Shown: positions 34,302 through 42,745, counted from the stretch's first letter. The stretch is 64,000 nt of DNA from Clostridium rhizosphaerae (GCF_016765585.1 NZ_JAESWC010000014.1:248001-312000), one strand, 5' to 3'. The notes: a model not told the origin generated them from the sequence alone. Program-made: numbers and translations.

Positions 34302-34991
34302 TTATTCCTTCTTACCCTTTTTTAAATACAGCACAAAACCTAATACAAATAATAAAACTCCAAATATAGTGAGCACATATGTGTCAAAAAAAGAGCCTGT
34401 TTGAACCAAAGTTTCACCCTTTACTCCCTTATCTATTGGAGGAAGATAGACAGACTCAATTTCAGCAAAGTTAACCTGAATATTAAACTTATATTGAAGC
34501 TTCATAGTAGAGTTATCGGAATCCTTATCAAATAAAAACTGAACCTTAAATTTTTTCATTTCATTTGCATTTATTGCTATAGAATTTTCTCCAACTAAGT
34601 TTTTATTTAAAAGTGCGTCTTCATTTCCTTTCCAAATTTCTTTTCCTTCATAACTAAAGGAAAGCTTTGTATCCTTAATAAAGTTCGTATACTCTGTTGT
34701 GCTTTTATCTAATTCCTTTCCGTTCTTATCATAAAGCTTTCCATCAACAATAATATTTTTAACATAACATTGAAAGTCATTATCATTGGAAATGTAAAAT
34801 TCTTTCTCCAAGGTTTTACCAGGCCACATTATTTCTTCTCCAGTAAATAAAATCTCATTTAGATTCCCTTTATCAGACAGATGATAGATTATCTTATTAT
34901 CATCTGCTTTTACTAGAATCTTTGGCACTGTGATACCTACCATAAAAATAAATATACATATAAAACAGCAAAACTTTTTTAAATTTTTCAC
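34302..34991 (-). CDS. Membrane-anchored surface protein, paralogue of the LPKTG protein
   Basis: 229 residues from a GTG at 34991 behind GAGGTG. Signal peptide (about 5-28), extracellular domain with MWPGKTLEKEFYISND, then VQTGS, a membrane segment and a KKGKKE tail. This is the layout of a sortase substrate, but the motif is degenerate (QTG in place of LPxTG), so it may simply stay in the membrane. It shares the PG[KR]TL motif and length with the protein at 21239. Confidence 0.68.
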   Translation of the reverse strand: MKNLKKFCCFICIFIFMVGITVPKILVKADDNKIIYHLSDKGNLNEILFTGEEIMWPGKTLEKEFYISNDNDFQCYVKNIIVDGKLYDKNGKELDKSTTEYTNFIKDTKLSFSYEGKEIWKGNEDALLNKNLVGENSIAINANEMKKFKVQFLFDKDSDNSTMKLQYKFNIQVNFAEIESVYLPPIDKGVKGETLVQTGSFFDTYVLTIFGVLLFVLGFVLYLKKGKKE

Positions 34992-35087
34992 ATCAACTAC
35001 ACCTCATATACTTTCTTTATATATATTTATTCTTAGTTAATAGTAATGTTTACTTAATTTTAAAATTAAATAATTATTTTTAAAGCT

Positions 35088-35192
35088 ATATACAATGCAA
35101 AAGTTCTAATACATTAACAGTGTCCCAAAAATCCTTGAAGATTGGATATTTTGTGACATCGTTGATGTAAGAACTTTATTGCATTATATATA
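35088..35192. repeat. Long palindromic repeat, family 2, copy A
   Basis: Imperfect terminal inverted repeats TATACAATGCAAAAGTTCT and AGAACTTTATTGCATTATATA enclose an inner hairpin ATCC-TTGAAGATT-GGAT. Near-identical copies lie at 45125-45231 and 47459-47564. No coding capacity, so it resembles a MITE. Confidence 0.85.
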
Positions 35193-35376
35193 CTTTATTA
35201 CAAAATTATATCCCTTCTATAATAATCTGGTATTATTTTACATAAACTTCTATATATTCGATTAATTCTTCTTAACATCAAATTAATTTGTCTAAATATT
35301 TTACTATATTTTCCAGTAAATATGTATCATAATTATTTATGCATACTTAATATAGTAAATTAAGCAAAATAACAAT

Positions 35377-35433
35377 AGATACAATGCAAAGTTCTAGTAC
35401 ACAAATGATATAAGAACTTTACTGCATTATATA
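35377..35433. repeat. Short family-2 repeat, copy D
   Basis: Has the family-2 ends (GATACAATGCAAAGTTCT and AGAACTTTACTGCATTATAT) but lacks the inner hairpin, as if the middle was deleted. Confidence 0.7.
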
Positions 35434-35459
35434 GATAGTTTTAAGAGAGGGGATTTATC

Positions 35460-35651
35460 ATGATAAAGCTTATATGTAAGGAATGTGGTGAGAGTTGGTA
35501 TACAGCAAATACAAGACCAAATCAAAAATGCGGCAACTGCGGCGGAACATTGATTGAGGAGGACTTTATACCCTCTAAGGATATAGAAAATGATGAGTCT
35601 GATGATAATGCAAAAATTAAAGATGAATGCAAGATTATTTATCTTAATTAA
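35460..35651 (+). CDS. Small zinc-ribbon protein
   Basis: 63 residues with CKEC near the N-terminus and CGNC about 20 residues later, a four-cysteine zinc ribbon, followed by an acidic tail. No specific family recognised. Start supported by GAGAGGGGATTTATCATG, and a terminator follows at once, so it is a real single-gene transcript. Confidence 0.7.
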   Translation: MIKLICKECGESWYTANTRPNQKCGNCGGTLIEEDFIPSKDIENDESDDNAKIKDECKIIYLN

Positions 35652-35659
35652 TTTTAAAT

Positions 35660-35708
35660 AAAAAAACTGGTCTGTATTTTCTATAAATACAAACCAGCTT
35701 TATTTTTT
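35660..35708. terminator. Bidirectional terminator
   Basis: Stem AAACTGGT(C)TGTATTT/AAATACAAACCAGCTTT with A and T runs on the two sides, between the convergent zinc-ribbon gene and bofA. Confidence 0.8.
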
Positions 35709-35766
35709 ATTATCGTAAAAAAATCTAGTTAAAAGTTTGGGACTTACTCAAACTTATATTTTTGCC

Positions 35767-36021
35767 CTAAAGTAACAGCTTGAAGATTATTAAGAATATA
35801 ACCCCTGGAACTCCAAAGAACCCTGCAACTAAAGCTGTTATCCAGTTGATTCCTATGAAGAAATTGAAATATCCGCCGATAAAATTTACTATTACAAGAA
35901 GTATTACGCCTAAAACGGCATTGGCAATAAGCTTAAACAGTATTTTAATCGGCCAGGAAAATAATTTTACAACAAGAAATAAACATATTATTGCAATGAG
36001 AAAATATCCTGCATATTCCAT
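35767..36021 (-). CDS. bofA: BofA-like inhibitor of pro-sigma-K processing
   Basis: 84 residues, almost wholly hydrophobic, with the BofA pattern: two or three membrane segments and the GINWITALVAGFFGVPGVIFLII end. In spore formers BofA restrains the SpoIVFB protease that activates sigma-K. Position downstream of recR and yaaL is the usual one. Confidence 0.88.
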   Translation of the reverse strand: MEYAGYFLIAIICLFLVVKLFSWPIKILFKLIANAVLGVILLVIVNFIGGYFNFFIGINWITALVAGFFGVPGVIFLIIFKLLL

Positions 36022-36111
36022 TGTATACCCCCTATTAAACTGTTGTTATATAGATTTACTCTGAAATCTATATATAATTATATTCTAATATATCACAAAC
36101 TATTAATAAAA

Positions 36112-36384
36112 TCACACAATATCTTCCTCGTAATGCTTAAAGGAGTTATCGACCCTTATTCCTTTATCCTTTGCTTCTTTTAAAAGATATATAAATCTTG
36201 ACTTTGCAGCCTGCTCCATATATATTGCATAATCTACAAGCTCAGGAGTACTTACCTGTTCAAAATAGTGAGCCGCTTTTTCCATTTCTCCCTTGGCTTC
36301 CTCAATAGCTTTAATAAGCTCTATTTGATCTTCTGTATACTTAATTTTATTTGATAAATATTCAACTATTGCTAATCTGTTCAT
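36112..36384 (-). CDS. yaaL: YaaL-like DUF2508 protein
   Basis: 90 residues from the ATG at 36384, preceded by GGGAGGGTTATAT; the longer frame from 36408 includes that ribosome-binding site. Helical, with the DUF2508 pattern (AIEEAKGEMEKAAHYFEQVSTPELVDYAIYMEQAAKSRF). Function unknown; conserved between recR and bofA. Confidence 0.85.
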   Translation of the reverse strand: MNRLAIVEYLSNKIKYTEDQIELIKAIEEAKGEMEKAAHYFEQVSTPELVDYAIYMEQAAKSRFIYLLKEAKDKGIRVDNSFKHYEEDIV

Positions 36385-36457
36385 ATATAACCCTCCCAAT
36401 TTGGACAATCTGTTATTTAAATCATTGCCTCAATTTGGAATTTGTATACATTATAAC

Positions 36458-37054
36458 TTAAATTTCTCTTCTTCCCTCTAATGCCTTTGATAGCGTAACC
36501 TCATCAGCATAGTCAAGGTCTCCTCCTACAGGAATTCCGTGAGCAATTCTCGTAACCTTAACTCCTAAAGGTTTTATAATCTTTGATATAAACATAGCTG
36601 TAGCTTCACCTTCAATATTGGGATTTGTAGCTACAATAACTTCTTTAACCTCTCCGTTTAATCTTCTAATAAGCTCTCTAAGCTTTATCTGCTCAGGTCC
36701 CCTGCCTGCCATAGGCGAAATTGTTCCATGGAGCACATGATATACCCCATTATATTCCCTTACCTTTTCCATAGACATAATATCCTTAGGCTGTTCTACT
36801 ACGCAAACCATACTTTTATCTCTGCTTGGATTTCCGCATATGCTGCATGGATCTTTATCCGTAAAGTTTCCGCAAATTGAGCAGTATTTTATTGTTCCAC
36901 GAGCCTTAACCAAGGCTTCTGAAAATTCCTTTACCTCTTCCTGAGGAAGGTTTAAAACATGAAGAGTGAGCCTCTGAGCAGTTTTATAGCCAATACCGGG
37001 GAGCTTGGCAAATTCTTCTATAAGCTTTTCTATAGCAACTGGATAAAAATCCAT
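36458..37054 (-). CDS. recR: Recombination protein RecR
   Basis: 198 residues, standard length. HhH motif ([18 protein letters not shown]), C4 zinc finger ([17 protein letters not shown]), Toprim domain ([15 protein letters not shown]) and C-terminal Walker-B-like region. Acts with RecO/RecF in loading RecA. Its leader contains three tandem family-1 repeats, the nearest ending GGAGG before the start. Confidence 0.97.
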   Translation of the reverse strand: MDFYPVAIEKLIEEFAKLPGIGYKTAQRLTLHVLNLPQEEVKEFSEALVKARGTIKYCSICGNFTDKDPCSICGNPSRDKSMVCVVEQPKDIMSMEKVREYNGVYHVLHGTISPMAGRGPEQIKLRELIRRLNGEVKEVIVATNPNIEGEATAMFISKIIKPLGVKVTRIAHGIPVGGDLDYADEVTLSKALEGRREI

Positions 37055-37060
37055 AGTTAT

Positions 37061-37316
37061 TCCTCCTTTTAGTCGGAAGCACTGAGTAATTAAAGACCCT
37101 CGCTCCGCTCGAAAATTACTCGTTAAAGGTCATTTAGACCTTTAACCTCCTTTTTATCGGAACACTGGGTAATCTAAAGTGCTCGTTCCCACTCGCAGAC
37201 TACCCGTTGAAGTCCATTTAGGACTTCAACCTCCTTTTGTCGGAAGCGCTGAGCAATTAAGCTCTCGCTTCCGCTCGATAATTGCTCGTTAAAGGTCATT
37301 TAGACCTTTAACCTCC
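37061..37316 (-). repeat. Three tandem double-hairpin repeats, family 1, copies 4-6
   Basis: Units of about 85 bases (37061-37145, 37146-37230, 37231-37316) each have CCTCCTTTT-GTCGGAA (plus strand), a long stem with a TTCCGCTC/TTCCCACTC loop, then a short stem with loop ATTTA. The short stems read GTTAAAGGTC/GACCTTTAAC, GTTGAAGTCC/GGACTTCAAC and GTTAAAGGTC/GACCTTTAAC. Units join exactly at the GGAGG/GTTAAAG boundary. They lie between ybaB and recR. Confidence 0.92.
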
Positions 37317-37339
37317 TTTGATGCTAGATATCGCGATAT

Positions 37340-37448
37340 CTTCATAGTTTCAATTAGTAAATCGCTATTTGAGTGAGCAAAAATCCTGATGCCTCTACAG
37401 GTTTTTGAGGAACTCAAACAGCAGATTTACTTTCAAATCTATATAGTT
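37340..37448. repeat. Imperfect palindromic repeat, family 3, copy B
   Basis: Ends ATAGTTTCAATTAGTAAATC and GATTTACTTTCAAATCTATAT match copy A at 3130-3216; the middle has an extra hairpin (AAAAATCCTGATGCC...CAGGTTTTT). Lies beyond the tandem family-1 repeats in the 480-base gap between ybaB and recR. Confidence 0.6.
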
Positions 37449-37535
37449 AAAATACCCAAAACTAAATTAAGAATGAAAAACTCGGAATGAGTTACTATTA
37501 TTGTCTCTCATTCTTCATTCTTCATTCTTCATTAA

Positions 37536-37880
37536 CTAAAACATTCCTGGTATGTTAAGTCCGCCTGTTAATTTACCCATTTGGTTTGCTGTATCTTCTT
37601 CAGCTTTTCTAAGTGCTGCATTACAAGCAGTCATGATTAAGTCTTGAAGCATTTCAACATCATCTGGATCAACTACATCTGGATTTATTTTTATTTCTAC
37701 TATTTGTTTCTTTCCATTAGTAGTTACAACAACAGCACCGCCGCCTGCTTTTTCTTCATATCTTTTGTTCTCAAGATCCTTCTGCATATCTTCCATTTGC
37801 TGTTGGAACTTTTGAGCTGTCTTCATAAGATTATTCATATTAGCTCCGCCTCCGAAGCCTCCAAAACCGCCTTTAGCCAT
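37536..37880 (-). CDS. ybaB: YbaB/EbfC-family nucleoid-associated protein
   Basis: 114 residues: Gly-rich N-terminus ([30 protein letters not shown]), helical hairpin and beta region of YbaB/EbfC, a DNA-binding dimer. Located between dnaX and recR as in most bacteria. Start supported by AGGAGGGTATAAATAATG. Confidence 0.95.
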   Translation of the reverse strand: MAKGGFGGFGGGANMNNLMKTAQKFQQQMEDMQKDLENKRYEEKAGGGAVVVTTNGKKQIVEIKINPDVVDPDDVEMLQDLIMTACNAALRKAEEDTANQMGKLTGGLNIPGMF

Positions 37881-37917
37881 TATTTATACCCTCCTAAAAT
37901 TTTTAAAAATATTATTC

Positions 37918-38035
37918 GCGCATTATATATATAGAAAGCTTTAAAATTCTTACATTGTGCCAAGCAAAATATCCAATCTTCAAGAATTTTTGCGAGAGCA
38001 GAATGTACTAGAATTTTTGCTTTGTATATAGAATA
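37918..38035. repeat. Inverted, diverged family-2 repeat, copy E
   Basis: Contains AAAATATCCAATCTTCAAG, the complement of the family-2 inner core CTTGAAGATTGGATATTTT, flanked by TTCTTACATTGTGC and GCTTTGTATATAG. It lies between dnaX and ybaB. Confidence 0.6.
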
Positions 38036-38068
38036 TAAAAAATTCTATATACATGCACCATTATATAC

Positions 38069-39691
38069 CTATTCATCAATTATTTCTACAAGTTCTTCGC
38101 CAAAAGTCTCCATGAGCATTGCTTCTGGAGATTTTGCTTTTTCCTGCCTTTTGTCCACAATATATCTTATTCTGATTTTTTCTTTTAGTGCCTGTGAAAA
38201 TACTTCTTCAACAACTTTTCTATTATCTTCCTTCTCAAGCCTTTGTTTATTGAAAGCATACATTTCCTCAAATTTTATCTCTATTACTCCATCTTTGCAG
38301 CCTACAAGCTCACCTGTAATCAAAGAAGCATAAATAACCATTTGTCTTCTCGACTTTAAAAGTTCCATTATGTCTCTCCAGGACTTTCTTACCGTGTCAA
38401 GTGTTACCGTTGAATGAGGGTTAGCCTCCTCATATACCTGCTCTTTAACTTGTTCAGGCTTTTTAACCTGCTGTGCTGGAGCTCTATTAACTATTTTTTG
38501 AGAATCAGCAGAGCCTTCAGCAATAGTCACAGTAACCTGACCGTTTTTAATTGCTTCTTCAAGCTTGTTTATCCTAGCTAACATTACTTCCTTAGAAGTA
38601 TCATATTCAATTTTGCATATTTTTATTATCGCAAGCTCTAAATATATTCTTGTCTGCTTGCTCCACTTTGACTGCTCCTCTGTTTCCTGAAGTATTCTAA
38701 TAATTCTCATAAGCTCTTCCATTCTTATCTTCTGAGACTGCTCTTTTATAATTTGAATATTTTCTAAGGACATATCAAGTATTTCTTCAGGATTATTACT
38801 TACCTTAACCATCATGAGGTTTCTCACGTGGCTTATCATTTCTTTAATAAAATTATAAATATCCTTGCCGCTTATTACTATATCATCAACAGCTCGCATG
38901 GATCTTTCTACATTTTTATCTATAAGTGCATCTGTAAGTTTAAGCAGATTATCATTTGTAACAAGTCCAAGCATATTTATAAGTTCATCATAATCAACCT
39001 TACTATTGCCCATAGATATGGCCTGATCAAGTACACTTAAAGCATCTCTCATTGCACCGTCAGACATTCTTGAGATCAAATGAAGGCTTTTATCATCTGC
39101 AAAAACACCCTGTTCATTAACTATTCTTCTTAGCCTTTCAAAAATGTCCTCAGACTTAATTCTTGTAAAATCAAAGCGCTGGCATCTTGAAAGTATAGTT
39201 ATAGGAAGCTTTTGAGGATCTGTAGTTGCAAGTATAAATATTGTTCTGCTCGGGGGTTCCTCCAACGTTTTAAGAAAGGCATTTACAGCACCGTCTGAAA
39301 GCATGTGAACCTCGTCCATTATATAAACCTTATATTTAGCCTCTCTAGGCGGATATTGAACCTCATCTATTATGTCTCTTATGTTACCTACTCCATTATG
39401 AGAAGCAGCATCCAGCTCAACTACATCTATTGAGAGTCCAGCATTTATGCTTTTACACATTTCACATTCATTACAGGGCTCACCATCTTGTATATTAAGA
39501 CAATTTACCGCCTTTGCAAGTATTTTAGCGGTAGAGGTTTTTCCTGTCCCCCTTGTTCCGCACAAAAGATAAGCATGAGCTATTCTATTATTTATTATCT
39601 GATTTTTCAAGGTTGTAGTTATATGTTTCTGACCAACCACATCCTTAAAAGCTTTTGGTCTCCATTCTCTGTATAAAGCGGTATATGCCAT
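38069..39691 (-). CDS. dnaX: DNA polymerase III subunit gamma/tau
   Basis: 540-residue clamp-loader ATPase. Walker A CGTRGTGKTSTAK, four-cysteine zinc module (CLNIQDGEPCNECEMC), DEVHML Walker B and SRCQRFDF sensor region, then domain III and a tau-like C-terminus after about residue 360. Start supported by AAAGGGGTGAAACTATG. First of the dnaX-ybaB-recR-yaaL-bofA block. Confidence 0.97.
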   Translation of the reverse strand: MAYTALYREWRPKAFKDVVGQKHITTTLKNQIINNRIAHAYLLCGTRGTGKTSTAKILAKAVNCLNIQDGEPCNECEMCKSINAGLSIDVVELDAASHNGVGNIRDIIDEVQYPPREAKYKVYIMDEVHMLSDGAVNAFLKTLEEPPSRTIFILATTDPQKLPITILSRCQRFDFTRIKSEDIFERLRRIVNEQGVFADDKSLHLISRMSDGAMRDALSVLDQAISMGNSKVDYDELINMLGLVTNDNLLKLTDALIDKNVERSMRAVDDIVISGKDIYNFIKEMISHVRNLMMVKVSNNPEEILDMSLENIQIIKEQSQKIRMEELMRIIRILQETEEQSKWSKQTRIYLELAIIKICKIEYDTSKEVMLARINKLEEAIKNGQVTVTIAEGSADSQKIVNRAPAQQVKKPEQVKEQVYEEANPHSTVTLDTVRKSWRDIMELLKSRRQMVIYASLITGELVGCKDGVIEIKFEEMYAFNKQRLEKEDNRKVVEEVFSQALKEKIRIRYIVDKRQEKAKSPEAMLMETFGEELVEIIDE

Positions 39692-40044
39692 AGTTTCACC
39701 CCTTTGTGTATTAGATATCAGCTTATATTATACCTTAATAAGATTATATTTAAAATAACTTTACTTAAAAATAGTTTTTGTATAGTTGCTTTCTATAAAG
39801 ATTGTTTTCACTAAAATTTATATAATATCGATTGTACTCAATAGCTTTTTTGCAATATTAATTACTCGAATTTAGGACAAACAATATATAATATTTATTA
39901 TCTTGTAAATTAAGCTTAAAATTATGAATTTTATAGTTACATATTTTATTATCATTAGCAAATTAATTTTGAATATATTTACATTTTTGTAATTATTATA
40001 TACAATTAATTTAAAATAGGATATGAAAAGGTTTATATACTGAT
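39692..40044. other. AT-rich gap between dnaX and the riboswitch
   Basis: About 350 bases. TTTACA (39979-39984) followed by TATATAC could be the promoter of the riboswitch transcript. The 60-residue open frame on the minus strand (39872-40054) has no ribosome-binding site and I do not regard it as a gene. Confidence 0.35.
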
Positions 40045-40135
40045 AATAGCACACTTACTGAAAGGTAGGGCCGCAAAGCCATGGATCTAAAGGAATATAC
40101 TTTCCTATGACTGCCAGGTTGCCAAAATATATTCT
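40045..40135 (+). promoter_or_regulatory. c-di-GMP-I (GEMM) riboswitch
   Basis: Contains the class-I signature in order: GCACA, a short P2 stem with TACTGAAAGGTA, AGGGCCGCAAAGCC, ATGGATCTAA, a P3 stem GGAATATACTTTCC, and TATGACTGCCAGGTTGCC closing P1. It lies about 195 bases before the sigma-factor gene. No clear terminator follows, so direction of control is not readable. Confidence 0.9.
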
Positions 40136-40266
40136 CTTTGTTATATCTTCTGTTAAATTTATGTATTTTTATTTATACATATTTATTGTAATTTAGATTA
40201 ATAATTTTAGCTAATTTACGCACTTTTTACGTAACTAATAATAATAAATTTTATTGTTACCATAGG

Positions 40267-40295
40267 TTTACATTTTTAAATCTTAAACCTTTTTA
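40267..40295 (+). promoter_or_regulatory. Toxin-type (TcdR/UviA sigma) promoter candidate
   Basis: TTTACA, 16 bases, CTTTTTA, 33 bases before the sigma-factor start. TTTACA with a non-standard C-rich -10 is what group-5 clostridial sigma factors (TcdR, BotR, TetR, UviA) are known to use, so the sigma gene probably activates itself. Confidence 0.55.
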
Positions 40296-40328
40296 TATTA
40301 TAAAAAATTATAAAAGGGTGGGATTATT

Positions 40329-40853
40329 ATGGAAGACCTATGCAAGCTTATAATCAATTCAAAAATGCACAACGAAAGCAGTACTTTAGCTATTTTGGAC
40401 AAGTTCAGCCCCTTGATAAACAAATATTCTAGAAAATTAGCTTATGATGGAGCTCACACGGACTTAGTAATATGCCTTCTCGAAACTATCGAAAGCATTC
40501 CTGTATATACTAATAAAAATTTAAGAAATGATGCTGGTATTATTGCTTATATTAACACTTCAATAAAACATAAATACATAATTCTTTCTAAAAAGAATTG
40601 TAAAATAACTAACAGTGAAACCGAATTAAATACCGACTTCTTTGGGGAAAATCCATACAATTCTGTTGATGATAAATTATTTATTCAGGAGATTTTAGAC
40701 AAGCTTCCTGCTTTTCAGAAAGATGTTATAAAAAAGATATATATAAATAATATAGCCGAGAATGATTTAGCTAAACAGCTAAGAGTTTCAAGACAGGCTA
40801 TAAACAGAACAAAAAATAGAGCGCTCAATAACTTGAGAAAGTTTTTAAATTAA
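40329..40853 (+). CDS. TcdR/UviA-like ECF (group 5) sigma factor
   Basis: 174 residues. An N-terminal sigma region-2-like part (LAILDKFSPLINKYSRKLAYDGAHTDL) and a C-terminal region 4 with HTH (LPAFQKDVIKKIYINNIAENDLAKQLRVSRQAINRTKNRALNNLRKFL). Length and layout fit the clostridial TcdR/BotR/TetR/UviA group that drives toxin and bacteriocin genes. Followed after 16 bases by a UviB-like holin, as uviA-uviB are paired in Clostridium perfringens. Under a c-di-GMP-I riboswitch. Confidence 0.85.
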   Translation: MEDLCKLIINSKMHNESSTLAILDKFSPLINKYSRKLAYDGAHTDLVICLLETIESIPVYTNKNLRNDAGIIAYINTSIKHKYIILSKKNCKITNSETELNTDFFGENPYNSVDDKLFIQEILDKLPAFQKDVIKKIYINNIAENDLAKQLRVSRQAINRTKNRALNNLRKFLN

Positions 40854-40869
40854 AAGGGGGGAAAAAAAT

Positions 40870-41094
40870 ATGGAAAATGATTTAATAAAACTAGCTTCAA
40901 CCCAGGGCATATGGGCTGCACTAGCTGTTGTATTAATCTTTTACATCCTAAAAGCACAGGAAAAAAGAGATCTTACACAAGCAGAAAGAGAAGAAAAATA
41001 TCAAGAGATAATAACCAAACTAACTGATGAATTTAATGTAATAAAAGATATTCAAAAGGATGTTTTAGATATTAAAGATTATTTACATAAATAA
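40870..41094 (+). CDS. UviB/BhlA-like holin
   Basis: 74 residues: a short N-terminus, one membrane segment (about 12-29), then a charged amphipathic helix (EKRDLTQAEREEKYQEIITKL) as in the BhlA/UviB family of bacteriocin-associated holins. Such proteins make membrane holes that release leaderless proteins. Start supported by AGGGGGGAAAAAAATATG. Between the sigma factor and an NlpC/P60 hydrolase. Confidence 0.88.
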   Translation: MENDLIKLASTQGIWAALAVVLIFYILKAQEKRDLTQAEREEKYQEIITKLTDEFNVIKDIQKDVLDIKDYLHK

Positions 41095-41252
41095 GAAATG
41101 GGAGAGGAATTTTTAATTTTCCTCTCCCTCTTTAATTAAAAATATTATAAAAGGCAGTTGCTATTTTAGCCTATACTTACTTTTTAATGTATGTAGTTAG
41201 ATTGAAGCGCTTCTCTTAACTGCAAATAAACATAAACTAGGAGGAATTTATT

Positions 41253-41939
41253 ATGGGACTTTTTCAAAGTAATTTAGAAGCTTTCCAAAATCAATACACA
41301 TCATTCAGAGTTCGTACATGGGTAATAGAAAATGATTTAGAAAGAATTAAATACAGCGGTTTTATACAACTTCCTTACAAGCTTGGAGCTAAAAATACCC
41401 CAAACATGATTAACAGCTATTTAATGCCTTTATGTACAGATTCTAATGGGTATTTTAACAAAACTACTGCTGAAATCCAACAGCTTGCAACAAATAATCC
41501 ATCTTCTGCCGGAGTTGATTGTTCAGGTCTTGTATATTATGTATTAAACGAAGCAAGCTACGGAGCTGTTAATAGTTTTTTTAACGTGTCTTATGCATAT
41601 GGTGTAAGCGCAAACAATCTAGCAACCACTGTTAACGGAGTTCAAAAAACTTCTGCAAAGCAAATTGTTCCGGGATGTACTTTTAGAATGGATAATGGAA
41701 ACCACGTTGCTGTAGTATATAAAGTTGAGACGAACTCAAGCAATGTAGTTACAAGAATATGGTACGCTCACTCAAATGGAAGCAAGGGTCCTCATACCGC
41801 TTATATTGATATAGGAAATGAAAATTATGATTTGAAATCTTCATATCAAACCTGGCACGATATCGCCTATACTGACAGCACTGCTAAGTCATTATATAAC
41901 TACACTGTATTATTAAACTGTGTGGCAAATCAATCATAG
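41253..41939 (+). CDS. Leaderless NlpC/P60-type cell-wall hydrolase
   Basis: 228 residues. Catalytic Cys90 in GVDCSGLVYYVL and His151 in GNHVAVVYKV fit an NlpC/P60 or amidase-like papain fold. There is no signal peptide, so release probably needs the holin encoded just upstream, as for phage endolysins. Start supported by AGGAGGAATTTATTATG. The 158-base gap could hold its own promoter, but no TTTACA-type box is evident. Confidence 0.82.
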   Translation: MGLFQSNLEAFQNQYTSFRVRTWVIENDLERIKYSGFIQLPYKLGAKNTPNMINSYLMPLCTDSNGYFNKTTAEIQQLATNNPSSAGVDCSGLVYYVLNEASYGAVNSFFNVSYAYGVSANNLATTVNGVQKTSAKQIVPGCTFRMDNGNHVAVVYKVETNSSNVVTRIWYAHSNGSKGPHTAYIDIGNENYDLKSSYQTWHDIAYTDSTAKSLYNYTVLLNCVANQS

Positions 41940-41956
41940 GATTTTTAGCTTTAAAT

Positions 41957-42005
41957 AAAAAAGGTGTTGCAAAACCTCATTAAGATCAGTTTTGTAACAC
42001 CTTCT
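41957..42005. terminator. Bidirectional terminator
   Basis: Stem AAGGTGTTGCAAAAC/GTTTTGTAACACCTT with A and T runs, between the hydrolase and the convergent lipoprotein gene. Confidence 0.88.
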
Positions 42006-42011
42006 TTATTA

Positions 42012-42662
42012 TTAATCTGCATTAGGTTTGATATAACAAATTCTTTCCAGCAAGTTATTGTCATCAAAAAGCATTATCATAGAAACAGGTGCTGTGTTCA
42101 TATTTTTCGATGTTATACTTAAGATTTTATTGTATTTTAAATATGTATTGTCCTTGCGGAATCTATTTAACTTTTCCTTTATATCTTCAATGTTCACTGA
42201 AGTTAGTTCATCAGTCTTATATTTGCTTGAAATTATATCGTAGCTGTCCCCAATCTTAATTAAGTTATTAAGTGATGAGCCTTCTCCATAAAAATCAATT
42301 TGAAAAATTTCATTATCCTTTTGCAGATTAAAAGGTTTTTCCTTATCATAACAATATATTATAAAATTCATATTATTATAGCCCAAATCAGTAAAGTATC
42401 CCTTTTGTGTAATGAGCGTTTCATTATTAAAATTGGTAGTACTTTTCGGTTTTCCATACAACTTAATAATATCTTCATAGCTTGACTTCATACCTATGCC
42501 TTTTGGAAGAATATTTTCAATATTTAATTCTTCTTTATTAATTATCACCTTAGTACTTCCGCTCATGTTATTTGAAGTTACGATAGGTGTTTCATCTTTT
42601 TTAACAGAGCATGCAGAAAAGGCTATTATTATCAATATTATTATCCAAATACTCTTCTTCAT
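42012..42662 (-). CDS. Putative lipoprotein
   Basis: 216 residues with a lipobox (AFSACS) after a 16-residue hydrophobic segment, so a lipid-anchored surface protein. The KGIGMKSSYEDIIKLYGKP segment resembles the turn of SmpA/BamE-like or DUF-type lipoproteins, but I cannot assign a family. Downstream of the pro-peptide gene, from which it is separated by a strong terminator. Confidence 0.7.
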   Translation of the reverse strand: MKKSIWIIILIIIAFSACSVKKDETPIVTSNNMSGSTKVIINKEELNIENILPKGIGMKSSYEDIIKLYGKPKSTTNFNNETLITQKGYFTDLGYNNMNFIIYCYDKEKPFNLQKDNEIFQIDFYGEGSSLNNLIKIGDSYDIISSKYKTDELTSVNIEDIKEKLNRFRKDNTYLKYNKILSITSKNMNTAPVSMIMLFDDNNLLERICYIKPNAD

Positions 42663-42686
42663 TAAAACTCTCCTTTAATATTTAAT

Positions 42687-42745
42687 ATAAAAATAAGTAC
42701 TAGATTATAAAATTAATTCCTTTAGTAATCTAGTACTTATTCTTT
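42687..42745 (-). terminator. Terminator after the pro-peptide gene
   Basis: Long near-perfect stem AATAAGTACTAGATTA/TAATCTAGTACTTATT followed by TTTATATT on the minus strand. Confidence 0.8.

Larger units (their letters stand above)
34992..35459. other. Gene-free region with two family-2 repeats
   Basis: About 470 AT-rich bases. It contains the palindromic repeats at 35088-35192 and 35377-35433; the 180 bases between them show nothing I can name. The promoter for the gene at 34302 should lie near 35000-35085 but is not clear. Confidence 0.4.

Noticed and set aside
39872-40054. 60-residue open frame on the minus strand
   Set aside because: No ribosome-binding site, low-complexity Ile/Tyr/Asn composition from AT-rich sequence, and it overlaps the riboswitch start.
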